A stretch of DNA of 64,000 nt from Syngnathus acus (lineage: Eukaryota; Chordata; Actinopteri; Syngnathiformes; Syngnathidae). Each line of letters starts with the position of its first letter. Position 1 is the first letter of the stretch. The notes below the pieces were generated by a model. The model did not search any database. It saw only the letters and a program-made list of their open reading frames with translations, and was not told the DNA's origin. Position numbers and translations under genes: made by a program. The DNA lies in contig NC_051092.1 of the NCBI RefSeq assembly GCF_901709675.1, forward strand, positions 14,792,991 through 14,856,990. The letters are read 5' to 3'. Of the stretch, positions 21,206-31,605 are shown piece by piece.

Positions 21206-22495
21206 CAGGGGTGGGCAAACTACGGCCCGCGGGCCACATCCGGCCCACGGGACCGTTTAATCCGGCCCGCCAACCCTGAATTAATTGTATTATTAAACTT
21301 TTTTTTTTGTCATTTTGCCTGCAATGACTGCGTTTCCCCAGTAGATGGGGAACCGCTCGCCTGCGCATTTACTACCGGAAGCCGTGTCAGAAAGCTCGGC
21401 GCACACTCACAAGTGCGTGTACGTACGTACGCAGTAGTACGGACATGGCGCACTCGCGCTCTATTTGTATCAGTCCCGAATTTAGAGCGTGGGCTGTGAC
21501 GACAGCATTCTTGTAATTCGCTCGCTGAGCTTTCAGATACAGTTTTACGCTAAAGCCACCCACAAACCTCCCCCTGGAATCCTTCCATTAAAATGAGTGG
21601 CCCGAAGAAAAGAAGTGAGTGCCGAATGTAAAAGAGTGGCCAATTTGGCTCGACGTACGCGACGTGACGTTCAGCCACATCAGCCCGTCACAGATCGAGG
21701 TAACGGATCTCTCCTAAGAATTGCCACAACAAATTTTACTCCAGACTTTGATGCACTAGCAAAAAAGGGAGACCAACAACACTGTTCCCACTGAAAATGA
21801 AGGGGAGGCTCTCAAGTTTGTTGTAAAAAAATGCATTTTGAATATGATTTGTACACATAGCAGGGATTGAAACTAGCGACCATTCTCATTTTCAAACAAT
21901 GCAGGATGCTCAAGGACATTGATGCACCACCTGTTTGCGACTAATCTTAACCTGTAAAGTTCTTAAGGCTTACTTTAAGGAAGTGTTTCCCGTTTCCTCA
22001 CCTCTGTTACCAGGTGTTTGTGAGTTAAAACTCTGCTCTGATGTTCAGATACCACTCACCGTGTTGCCGTTTTGATTACTTTATTTGGATGTATGCTTTC
22101 ACCGATTCTTCAAGATGATATATTTGGTCAGAATGTTTGCTGTTTGATGTGATCTCATAAGATAAACATTTTTCATTAATCTGACCTGCAGGCACTGAAG
22201 TGATGGAGACTGTTATTCATAATAATAGTGTCGTATTTTATGAGAATCACTGATAGCAGTTTTTTAGTGATTTTTTTTTTTAATGCTGTTAATAAATGCA
22301 TTTGTTTTCAAAAAACTTGTTTGGAATATCCATGCTTTACTACCTACTAAAGGCCAAAATCTTTTATGCAATGACCTTTACAGGTCGCTTATATTACTTC
22401 ACACAAACACTACGTCCATCTGCTCCTGGTTCGGCCCTCCGGTCCAAATTTAGAACCCAGTTCGGCCCGCGAGTCAAAAAGTTTGCCCACCCCTG
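21206..22495 (+). mobile_element. Non-autonomous hAT element with transposase remnants
   Basis: Ends CAGGGGTGGGCAAACT and the complement ending at 22495, with exact 8-bp duplication GTCTAGCC (21198-21205, 22496-22503). A start-like MSGPKKRS near 21594 and a C-terminal-like segment (FTPDFDALAKKG region, 21735-21795) derive from a hAT transposase with most of the coding region deleted. Longer, more broken kin at 37510-39955. Confidence 0.85.
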
Positions 22496-22503
22496 GTCTA
22501 GCC

Positions 22504-23050
22504 CATGGGTGGGCAAACTTTTTGACTCGCGGGCCAGAATGGGTTCTAAAATTTGACAAAGGGGCCGGGCCAGGAGCATTTGGACACGCAATGTAATTTA
22601 TTAAACCTGGGGATTGAAATGTATGAAAAACAGAGACGATTGAAGGTGCAATTTTAAAGAAATCAACGTTTACTGGAAAAAGATCAATGGAATCATTTTC
22701 AACATTCAGAACATATTATTACCCAACAAAAGAAAGCGGTCTTTAAATTGAGAGCGATGTGCTGCATGTTAATTAAGCTACTGTACCACTGCTGTTTGTA
22801 CATGTTCAAGTTGCTATTTCTTTCATAACAGTAGAGAAACTCACATTTCAATGGGAACAGTGTTGTTGTACTCCCTTTTTTGCCAGTGCATCAAAGTTTG
22901 GAGTTACTTTCGTTGTCACAATTCTCAGAATAGATCTGAGGTGTTGGTCAGTTCACTGGGCTCTGTGGCAGGCTTTGTTCATGACGCTGAAAGTCTGCTC
23001 ACAGTGTACAAATGTCGGTTACAATGGTACAGGAGTAATTGACGATGTAA
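22504..23050. mobile_element. Second, truncated hAT end
   Basis: It starts directly after the preceding element's target duplication with a related end (CATGGGTGGGCAAAC) and the 'gactcgcgggcc' motif. The right end is missing. Bases 22840-22990 match the minus-strand fragment at 54110-54230. The 23051-23218 flank shows nothing. Confidence 0.6.
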
Positions 23051-23218
23051 GTGGGTCTCCTAACAAGAGAAAGGAACGATCACATGTGTCTGACCTTTAG
23101 GACAATGTAGTATTGCTCGTTTAAATTCCTTTAGAGGTCCGTGTTAGCACGATCGCGAATTAGCATCTTTCCGCTAACTCGTTAGCCTGCCCAGTACTTC
23201 TTGTTAACATGTTACACG

Positions 23219-23420
23219 TGTGGTAGATTGGATCGAGCACTCGGTGCTCGACTGTGTTGGTCTGTCTGTATTGGAAGTCAGTGACGTTATGACTGAGCAC
23301 GCAGTAAAGATCGGCTCGTACTGCATCCTTGCCTCCGTGTGTTATTGTAGAAACAACCAATAAGCAACCCACGGTTAGGGACAACACTACAACAGTGTAT
23401 CAGAGCGTAAAGCCACAACA
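23219..23420 (+). mobile_element. Gypsy element, left LTR
   Basis: A 202-bp repeat starting TGTGGTAGATTGG and ending CCACAACA, visually identical to 27752-27953. The 5-bp duplication ACACG lies at 23214-23218 and 27954-27958. A primer-binding site starts immediately after (tggtgtcagaagacgg, 23421-23436). I have not assigned its tRNA. Confidence 0.95.
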
Positions 23421-23519
23421 TGGTGTCAGAAGACGGAGTTACGGAGTAAGTCGAGGACGGTATTCAACACGTGTTGACCGAAGATTAGCGGCAAGCTAAC
23501 GGGAGCTAACACAGCCGAC

Positions 23520-26500
23520 ATGGAGCAGTTCAGGCCACCATCTCCGCTGATACTCACGGGGAACCTCGCTGAAAACTGGCGCAGGTGGGAGCAGCGTTTT
23601 CAGCTCTATGTGGTTGCTTCTGGTGCGGTGGATAAAGAAGAGGAGGTTAAAATAGCCATCCTGCTTCACACTGTCGGCGAGGAGGTGCTGGAAGTGTATA
23701 ATACGCTTACCATTACCCCAGAAGGGGAAGAAGCAACGATGGAGGGAGTTTTGGAAGCGTTCAGAGGCTACTGCAGTCCACAAAAGAACGTTGTTTTTGA
23801 ACGCCATCAGTTTTGGACGCACACAATGTCATCAGGAATATCGGTGGACCGATTCATCACGGAACTACGTCAAAAGAGCAAGAACTGTGAGTTTGGAAGA
23901 TATGAAGATGACATGATAAGGGATAAATTGGTGTTCAGCATTAGTGATACACATCTGAAAGAGAGACTGTTACGTGATAATGCACTTACTTTACGCAGAG
24001 CAATGGAAACATGTAGATCAGCAGAACTCGCCAAGTCACAAATACAAGCGATGCAAGCGTCACCTGTTGTCCATGATGCCTCAGTGGATGCATTAAATAG
24101 AGCAAGTGTGCAAACACGCAGCTGGGACAAGAACAAACCAAGCTACAAGAAGCAGGTGATACCGGTGTGCCGTAAATGCGGAAACAAGCATGAGCCTCGT
24201 CAATGCCCAGCTTACGGCGCTGTGTGTCATAAATGTGGAAAAAATAACCACTTTTCAAAGGTGTGTAGAGGAGGCTCTGAGAGAAATAGCCATTGTAAGA
24301 CGAAGACTGTAAACAATATAGAAAAAGAAATGGACTGTTTATACATAGGCATGATTGGAAATGAAACCAAGAAATCAGCGCACCAAACAAAAGACACTGT
24401 ATGGCACGAAACAGCCACAATCAGAGGTGTTGCAATTGACTTCAAGCTGGACACTGGTGCTGATGCTAATGTGCTGCCCAGGCAGCTATACCGGCAGCTA
24501 CCAGGTCCCATTCAGCTGCGTCCAACAAAGACTGTGTTAATAGCTTTTGGAGGGGCACGCCTAACAGCAGATGGTGTTGCATCTCTAGAATGCAGAACGT
24601 CTAAACACAAGGCTGTGCTGGACTTCCACGTGAGTAGCCAAGCAGACAAGCCAATTCTAGGAGGGGAGGCTTGTGAAGAGCTGCAACTGGTGAAAAGAAT
24701 GGAGTCACTCACAGCAAAGGCTCCACAACAACGACAACCTCCAGCCACCAAAGAGGAGTTACTACAAAGATATGCTGATGTATTCACAGGATTGGGGGAA
24801 TTTCCTGGTGTTCATCACATACACGTCGACCCCAGCGTCACTCCTGTGATTCACGCATGCAGGAATGTACCCCTCTCCATCATGGATGCGCTGAAGGTGA
24901 CGATCAAAGACTTGCAAAACAGAAAAGTGATAACACCGGTAAATGAACCAACAGAATGGGTGAACAGTCTTGTTGCCACTAAGAAAAAGAACGGGTCGCT
25001 GAGGGTGTGTTTGGATCCTTGCAACCTGAATGAGGCAGTCAAGCGCCAGCATTACTCCATTCCTACTCCTGAAGATGTGCGCAGCAGACTTGCTGGAAAA
25101 TCCATCTTCTCCATCTTGGATGAGAAGGATGGGTACTGGCAGATCAAGCTAGATGAGCCATCATCTAAGCTATGCACCTTCAACACGCCGTGGGGACGCT
25201 TCCGCTTCCTCAGGCTACCGTTTGGGATTAAGTCGGCCAGTGAAGTCTTTCAACAGAAGAATTGTGAGACCTTCGGCGACATTCCAGGTGTGTACGTCAT
25301 AGCAGACGACATGATTATAGCAGCATCATCAGAGCAAGAACATGATGTAATCCTGCAGAAAGTAATGGAGAGAGCAAAGTCTGCCAATGTGAAATTTAAC
25401 AAAGACAAAATCCAGTTCAAAGTGAACACAGTAAAATATATGGGACACATCATCACGGCAGCAGGACAGAGGGCTGATGACGCCAAGATCAAAGCGATTG
25501 TCGACATGCCGACCCCGGACGACAAACAAAGTCTCCAACGCCTGCTGGGAATGACAAAATTCCTGGCGCAGTACATACCAAATGAAGCCTCACTCACGGC
25601 ACCCCTCAGACAGCTGCTAAAGAAGGACGTAGCATGGCAGTGGTGCCCACACCACAGCGCAGCACTACAGACGCTGAAGTCTACCCTCACACAAGCGCCA
25701 GTGCTGAGGTACTACGATCACAAGCAGCCGCTGACTCTGCAAGCAGATTCCTCAAAGGATGGACTGGGAGCCTGTCTGTTGCAGGAAGGCCACCCGGTGT
25801 GCTATGCATCAAGAGCGCTCACGGACACTGAAAAAAGGTATGCGCAAATCGAGAAAGAATTACTTGCCATAGTGTTTGCTGCTAAAAGATTTCACCAGTA
25901 TGTCTACGGAAGAACAGTAACAGTGCAGTCTGACCACAAACCTTTGGAGGTCATCGTGCGCAAACCGCTGAGCAAAGCGCCAGCACGGCTGCAAGGGATG
26001 CTTCTACAACTGCAGAGGTATGATTTAAATGTGACATATACACCAGGCAAACACATGTACATCGCGGACACGCTCTCACGCGCCACAGCGAGCAATGACA
26101 GTGACAATCTCAATGAGAACCCTTGTGACGAGAGAGTTGTGTATGCCTTGGAAGCCACAGATGCGCTGAGTGAGGAAACACTTAGCCAACTGAAATCAGC
26201 AACGGCAGCAGATGGCGTGTTACAAGCTGTATGTGAGAAACACTTGAAGGGCTGGCCCATGAAAAAGAAAAGTCTGGACAGTAAACTACACAGTTACTGG
26301 CCAATGAGGGACAATATCAGCATCGTGAATGACATTGTGATGGTCGGAGACAAAATCATAATACCTGAGAGCTTCAGGAGAGTAATTTTGGAGAAGCTGC
26401 ACCTTGCGCACCAAGGCGTGCAGCGTACTAAAGCTAAGGCAAGAAAAGTCCTTTACTGGCCTGGCATGGCACGAGACATAGAAACAATGGTGGAAAAATG

Positions 26501-27482
26501 TGTGCAGTGCCAGCAGCTACAGCTCAAACACCAGGCTGAGCCACTCATTCCACACCAGGTTCCTGAACTGCCATGGATGAAAGTTGGAGCTGACATCTTC
26601 GAGCTGCATGGTCAGTCGTACCTGTTATTGGTGGATTACCTGACAAAATATCCAGAAGTGCTCAACCTGACTGATAAAACAGCTCGCACGGTGATTCAGA
26701 GGATGAAGTCTGTCTTTGCCAGACATGGGATTCCTAAGGAGGTAGTGAGTGATCATGTCCCATTCGCCAGCTATGAGATGCAGTCATTTGCAGCTTCATG
26801 GGAGTTCAAGCTCACACACTCCAGCCCAGGTTTTCCCTCTTCAAATGGAATGGCAGAGCGGGCCATAAAGACAGTAAAACACGCGCTGAAGAAAGCAGTG
26901 CAGACCGGCACTGACCCACATCTAGTGTTGCTGTCGCTGAGAAACACACCGGTGACAGGACTACACCTGACGCCTGCACAGATGTTGATGGGTAGAGTCC
27001 TGCGCAGCACACTTCCATGTTCCAGTGCTGTGCTGAAACAGTCAGCCCCACAGCATATTCTCGAAAGAATACAGGACTTGCAGTCCCGGCAAAAGCAACA
27101 CTACGACCAGCGTGCAAAGCTACTGCCAGTGTTGACCCCAGGAGACACGGTACACATGCAGACGCAACGCGGCTGGGAGCCAGCGGTTGTCATCAGGCAG
27201 CGAGATGAACCACGCTCCTACACTGTACAGACACCGGCAGGGAGGACGCGCAGGAGGAACAGGCGACATCTGAGAAAGATACACCCAAGCCTGTTCAAAG
27301 ACTCTCACCCTGATAGACATTTGGACTCTGAGTTTCAACATACTCAGGCTACTGCAACAGTGGACTCACCACCACTGGGACCGGTACCACGCAACCATTG
27401 TCCTGTGCCTGTGGACAGCACGCCCACATGCTATACCAGGAGTGGCAGAGCAGTTAGGCGCCCTGCCAGGTACACTGATTGA
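23520..27482 (+). CDS. Gypsy (Metaviridae) Gag-Pol polyprotein, intact
   Basis: One open frame of 1320 codons. Gag is followed by two Cys/His knuckles (residues about 213-250, CRKCGNKH and CHKCGKNNHFSKVC); an aspartic protease with DTGAD (near 309); reverse transcriptase with an ADD-type active site (VIADDM, near 592); RNase H (LQADSSKDG, near 739); integrase HHCC (near 960-1005) and core D (near 1023), D (SDH, near 1078) and E (AERAIK, near 1117). The usual asparagine in the SDN motif is His here. No chromodomain is visible at the C-terminus. The start is the first in-frame ATG, 99 bases past the LTR. The intact frame and identical LTRs suggest recent mobility. Confidence 0.95.
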   Translation: MEQFRPPSPLILTGNLAENWRRWEQRFQLYVVASGAVDKEEEVKIAILLHTVGEEVLEVYNTLTITPEGEEATMEGVLEAFRGYCSPQKNVVFERHQFWTHTMSSGISVDRFITELRQKSKNCEFGRYEDDMIRDKLVFSISDTHLKERLLRDNALTLRRAMETCRSAELAKSQIQAMQASPVVHDASVDALNRASVQTRSWDKNKPSYKKQVIPVCRKCGNKHEPRQCPAYGAVCHKCGKNNHFSKVCRGGSERNSHCKTKTVNNIEKEMDCLYIGMIGNETKKSAHQTKDTVWHETATIRGVAIDFKLDTGADANVLPRQLYRQLPGPIQLRPTKTVLIAFGGARLTADGVASLECRTSKHKAVLDFHVSSQADKPILGGEACEELQLVKRMESLTAKAPQQRQPPATKEELLQRYADVFTGLGEFPGVHHIHVDPSVTPVIHACRNVPLSIMDALKVTIKDLQNRKVITPVNEPTEWVNSLVATKKKNGSLRVCLDPCNLNEAVKRQHYSIPTPEDVRSRLAGKSIFSILDEKDGYWQIKLDEPSSKLCTFNTPWGRFRFLRLPFGIKSASEVFQQKNCETFGDIPGVYVIADDMIIAASSEQEHDVILQKVMERAKSANVKFNKDKIQFKVNTVKYMGHIITAAGQRADDAKIKAIVDMPTPDDKQSLQRLLGMTKFLAQYIPNEASLTAPLRQLLKKDVAWQWCPHHSAALQTLKSTLTQAPVLRYYDHKQPLTLQADSSKDGLGACLLQEGHPVCYASRALTDTEKRYAQIEKELLAIVFAAKRFHQYVYGRTVTVQSDHKPLEVIVRKPLSKAPARLQGMLLQLQRYDLNVTYTPGKHMYIADTLSRATASNDSDNLNENPCDERVVYALEATDALSEETLSQLKSATAADGVLQAVCEKHLKGWPMKKKSLDSKLHSYWPMRDNISIVNDIVMVGDKIIIPESFRRVILEKLHLAHQGVQRTKAKARKVLYWPGMARDIETMVEKCVQCQQLQLKHQAEPLIPHQVPELPWMKVGADIFELHGQSYLLLVDYLTKYPEVLNLTDKTARTVIQRMKSVFARHGIPKEVVSDHVPFASYEMQSFAASWEFKLTHSSPGFPSSNGMAERAIKTVKHALKKAVQTGTDPHLVLLSLRNTPVTGLHLTPAQMLMGRVLRSTLPCSSAVLKQSAPQHILERIQDLQSRQKQHYDQRAKLLPVLTPGDTVHMQTQRGWEPAVVIRQRDEPRSYTVQTPAGRTRRRNRRHLRKIHPSLFKDSHPDRHLDSEFQHTQATATVDSPPLGPVPRNHCPVPVDSTPTCYTRSGRAVRRPARYTD

Positions 27483-27751
27483 CATACAGTGATGTTGTTA
27501 CACAGTGTTTGGAAAAAAAAAAAAAAAAAAACGAGATAGAGAAAATAAAGTGTGGATGTTTTGCATTTATCGTGAAGTGTTACAAAATGTTATAGGTTCG
27601 AAGAGAAAGAACAAAAAGATTGTTGAAAGCCATTTGGTTTCTTGAAACATGTTTTGTTTGTAATTGATATATGCATGTCGAAATTATTATCAATGTTGAT
27701 ACCAAAGGTAACTGATACTAGATAAGCTACTTCTCAGTTGGAAAAGAGGGA
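27483..27751 (+). other. Gypsy 3' untranslated region and polypurine tract
   Basis: Contains a poly-A tract at 27511-27530 and ends with ggaaaagagggat against the right LTR, a good polypurine tract. Confidence 0.75.
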
Positions 27752-27953
27752 TGTGGTAGATTGGATCGAGCACTCGGTGCTCGACTGTGTTGGTCTGTCT
27801 GTATTGGAAGTCAGTGACGTTATGACTGAGCACGCAGTAAAGATCGGCTCGTACTGCATCCTTGCCTCCGTGTGTTATTGTAGAAACAACCAATAAGCAA
27901 CCCACGGTTAGGGACAACACTACAACAGTGTATCAGAGCGTAAAGCCACAACA
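27752..27953 (+). mobile_element. Gypsy element, right LTR
   Basis: A 202-bp copy of the left LTR, followed by the ACACG duplication (27954-27958). No difference seen on reading. Confidence 0.95.
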
Positions 27954-27958
27954 ACACG

Positions 27959-28252
27959 CACTCACGTATAATATTCATATTTTCAATATTCATACAAACA
28001 TTTCTGTATGTTACTTATACTATTAATATATTTACATGTTTGAAACAATTATTTTATGTTCTAATAATAACATATGCACTTAAATGGTTTCATATACATT
28101 TATTGACACACAAAATGTACAGATAAAAACAAAAAGTACAGATAAGAGGGTGACCGTACTTCGCGGATTTCACGTATCGCGGGTGGTTTTTGGAACCAAT
28201 TATCCGTGATAAACGAGGGATTACTGTATACAACGTTTGTTTGTTTACACCT
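27959..28252. other. AT-rich flank with a worn DNA-transposon end
   Basis: Bases 28150-28228 contain 'cttcgcggatttcacgtatcgcggg' pieces and 'gataaacgagggattactgta', complementary to the end-like cagtaatccc-tgctatatcgcgg near 35333. No gene. Confidence 0.4.
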
Positions 28253-28705
28253 TGTTAGAGTGTTGCTCACTCTAACTTCTTTGCAAGAACCACACGTGAG
28301 ACAGTTTGGCCATTTTACGCTTGCAAGCGGAGATGCCATCAGCACCCTGTGTGATACAGAGATGTTTGAAGAGCAGTCTGACTTAGACCTCTTGCAAGGG
28401 CATATTTATTGAGAGAAAACAGGGTGGGGGTGAGAGTGGACAAGTTTGGTGTTCACCTCAACAACTGGTTAATCAGTGCAGAGGGTCTTAACGCTTTATT
28501 TTACAAGGTTGTGGAAATAGAAACTAGTGGAGCATTTTAGATAACTAACTAAGCAAGAATGTTTCCACATCATTTGGAAAGTTTCAACAACTGAATGTGG
28601 AAACCTTCCAGAGTCAAGGAAAGGTTAAAGGTTTTAACAAACTTAATAATTCTAGTCTACATTCCAACATAATCATACAATCGAGATAATTTGTGAACCC
28701 TAACA
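28253..28705 (-). mobile_element. Solo LTR of the ERV family found at 52425-60994
   Basis: Read on the minus strand it begins TGTTAGGGTT and ends CACTCTAACA, like the ERV LTRs, with shared internal phrases (cttgcaag, ttatgttggaatgta). It is diverged. Flanks CACCT and CTCCT differ at one base in five, so a target duplication is likely but imperfect. No internal region follows, so it is a solo LTR. Confidence 0.7.
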
Positions 28706-28719
28706 CTCCTATGATAATA

Positions 28720-29745
28720 TCTTTAAATATTAAGGCTTTTCAATACACAAATATATTTATCAAACAAGAGAAAACGTAAGAGTAAACCTTTTACTAGAAG
28801 GACCGAGTGAACAACTACGTAACCATTATATTTGTACACTGCCATAACCTCCTTGCCGTTGATAAAACCTCTACCTGCCACAAAATAAGCTGTCATCCCG
28901 TCATCTTTGGCCTGTTTGATCCCGTGCCGCAATTTCTTGCTGCTCTCTCTGTCCTCCTTAGACAGGTCCTCGCTCCGGCGCAGATGAGCGTTGTTCCTCG
29001 CCTCCTGCCTCACCATCTATCTGTAGTGCCGAGCTGTGAATCTGAAGTTGATCCAGCGAGGCTGTCCATCTGGCCGCTTTCTACCCAGCCTGTGATCAAC
29101 AACGTCAGGGATTTTCTCCTTCTCACCTGGGAGTAGATGCTGGCAAATGCCAATAATCTCCTCCCGTACGTTCTCCCTATTGGCTTCAGGCAATCCCTTC
29201 AATATGAGATTCCACCATCGTCCATATGTCTCTTGGTCCGAGATCATGCATTTCTTAGTGCATTTCAAGTGGCTCACAATTTGCAAATCTATCAAAGTCA
29301 TTCTTTCATTCAGTAGTTTAATATCGGCAAGTATCACCTCACTCTTTCTCTCGAGGGCATCAGTTTTGATCAGATATCATCAGAGGGAAGAATAGGTTTT
29401 TCAGCAAGAGGAGGCTTGGTAGGAGTCATAGGTAGTGGCGGGAAGTTATCCTCATCTCGTATGTTTGAGCATTCCATCCCAGAACCACAGTCATGTTCCT
29501 TAGCACAGTGGGGTTATTTCCACCCCACGACCATTACCGCCACTAGGTGAGTCTCCTCGGCCGGATCTTAGTAGTTGAAAAATGACAAAAAAAGGTCACA
29601 AAAGTTCAGAAATCTGTAAAAAAGTATAGAATATTTCTCTCACACCTTATCTCGTTGTTAGTGTTATTGAAAGTATGAAATAGGGATTTATGCGCTGAGA
29701 GCTCAAAAAAGTCCGTCTTATCACGCCGCCATCTTGGCAGCCTTC
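28720..29745 (-). pseudogene. L1-type LINE 5' end and ORF1 remnant
   Basis: On the minus strand a 5' UTR-like start (ccaagatggcggcg, near 29735) is followed by an ORF1 reading from about 29475, broken by a stop near 29370. The RNA-binding middle includes LILKGLPE, ENVREEIIGICQ and HRLGRKRPDGQPR. A stop at 29017 separates it from the C-terminal part (KKLRHGIKQAKDDGM, GRGFINGKEV). This matches the order of the L1 ORF1 RRM and C-terminal domains. No reverse transcriptase follows. Confidence 0.75.
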
Positions 29746-29911
29746 CATTTGGTTCTCTTCTTCTCCACACAGTCCACCGATACACGATGTGGTACATTCC
29801 CGAAGCTGATTGGCTGACGCGAGGCGTAACGCGTCAAAAGTTAACTTCACTTCAAATCCCGCGGAGAGGCGGGATGAACGTTTCAATTCTGACTCCGGCT
29901 TTCCTCTATGG

Positions 29912-30739
29912 CAGTGGTTCCGAAACTTTTGCAGGCTGGCGCCCCCTTTGGCTCCCCAGTGAATTCCTAGCGCCCCCCCCCCCCCCCAAGGCATTTATAT
30001 AAATAAATAATACATTTATATAAATAAATAAATAATACATTTATAATATCATTACCATTACGTTGAATTAGTGGGAGCACTGAGTTTGTTTCTCAGAAAC
30101 GAGCCGGTCCCATCTAGACGTAATCGGAGACAATGACACCCGAAGTGATTTAAGGTTTGTCTTTTATTGCAGGATGCTTGGTCTCCATGTGTTGAAGCAG
30201 TTTTGAATGCTTCACTGCCTGGTTAGTTAGCCTGTCGCCACATATTAGCTTTGCGGGCTCGACTGGGGAAACATGTCACGTGACCGGGACGAGTGTCTTG
30301 ACCTGAATTAATTGATCGTCGATAAAAAAAAAAAATCTGTGCGGCTTGGCGGCCCGGTACCAAGTGACCCACGGACCGGTACCGGTCCGCGGCCCGGTGG
30401 TTGGGGACCACTGCCCTAACCAGCTCAACACAACACAACACGGCGCGTTCTGGCGAGTCCCCAATTTCATGTTGACTTGAACTCAAGATGATGTTGACCG
30501 CCAGAATGCGGTTTTTATTATAAGATAAAATTCTGAACATTACAAGCTTGAAATTACAAACCTGAGCTTTTGCTTTTGTAGTCTATGCTGTCGGATCTGA
30601 CTGGGCCAGAGCGGCGTGTTGTGTACAAATCGACTGCCGCCCCCCTACCGCCCCCCTACCGCCCCTTTCTTCCTCACCGCCCCCCCAGATCTTTCCACCG
30701 CCCCCAGGGGGGCGGTACCGCCCACTTTGGGAACCACTG
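29912..30739. mobile_element. hAT MITE (CAGTGGTTCC ends), copy 2
   Basis: Nearly identical to 19996-20802, flanked by an exact 8-bp duplication CTCTATGG (29904-29911, 30740-30747). It differs mainly by a longer C-run near 29980 and an extra 'cccccctaccgc' unit near 30650. Similarity between copies suggests a recent burst. Confidence 0.9.
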
Positions 30740-31605
30740 CTCTATGGAGTTTGCATGTTTCTCCCAGGTACTCCTGTTGCCTCCTGCATTCCAAAACTGT
30801 AAATTATAGACCAATTTACCGTAATGTTCGGACTATAAGTCGCTCCGGAGTACAAGTCGCATCAGCCATAAAATGCCCAAAGAAGTGAAAAAAAACATAT
30901 ATAAGTCACTCCGGAGTATAAGTCGCATTTTGGGGGGCAATTTATTTGACAAAATCCAACACCAAGAACAGTCATGAACGAGCAACAACAGGCTAAACGA
31001 TAGGTATGCTAACATGACATAAACACAAACGAAGAGCTGAGAACGGCCCTGACGTAACATTCAGAGTTATTTAAAAAAAACGATTACATAAATAACACGT
31101 TTATAAAACCATCTGTGTCACTCTAATTCATTAAATCCATCGATCGTCCTTTGTCAACAATGGGTGCGCGCCGCTGACGGCGCTTGCACTTCAAAATATT
31201 CCACAGGCCCATATAACGATATATAAATAAGAAATCAAATAACTATTATATAAGCAATAATATTATCAAACCATCTGTGCACTCTAAATCCTTAAATCCA
31301 TCGATCAAATTCCTCGTCCTTTGTCAACAACGCCGCGCGTGAGCCCTGACGTCAGCCTCGTCGTTATTCCACAGATCTAGTATATAACTATATTGTCGCC
31401 TTAACAAAGTACAAGGAAAGACGTGGGTTTGGTAAACGGCTCTTTATTTAACAAAACAAACTTCCAGGCGTGTGGCGGCGTGGACTTCCAGCCACGGAGG
31501 TGGAAGAACGATCCATAGAATAGGACCGGGCGTGCGTAAAAGCCATGACCGAGCCCCATCCACCGTCCCCGGACAGCCACCCGGCCGAGCGCCGGCCCTC
31601 GACTT

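Noticed and set aside
29912-30739. Segmental duplication of 19996-20802
   Set aside because: Each copy has its own 8-bp target duplication and unrelated flanks, so these are separate transpositions.
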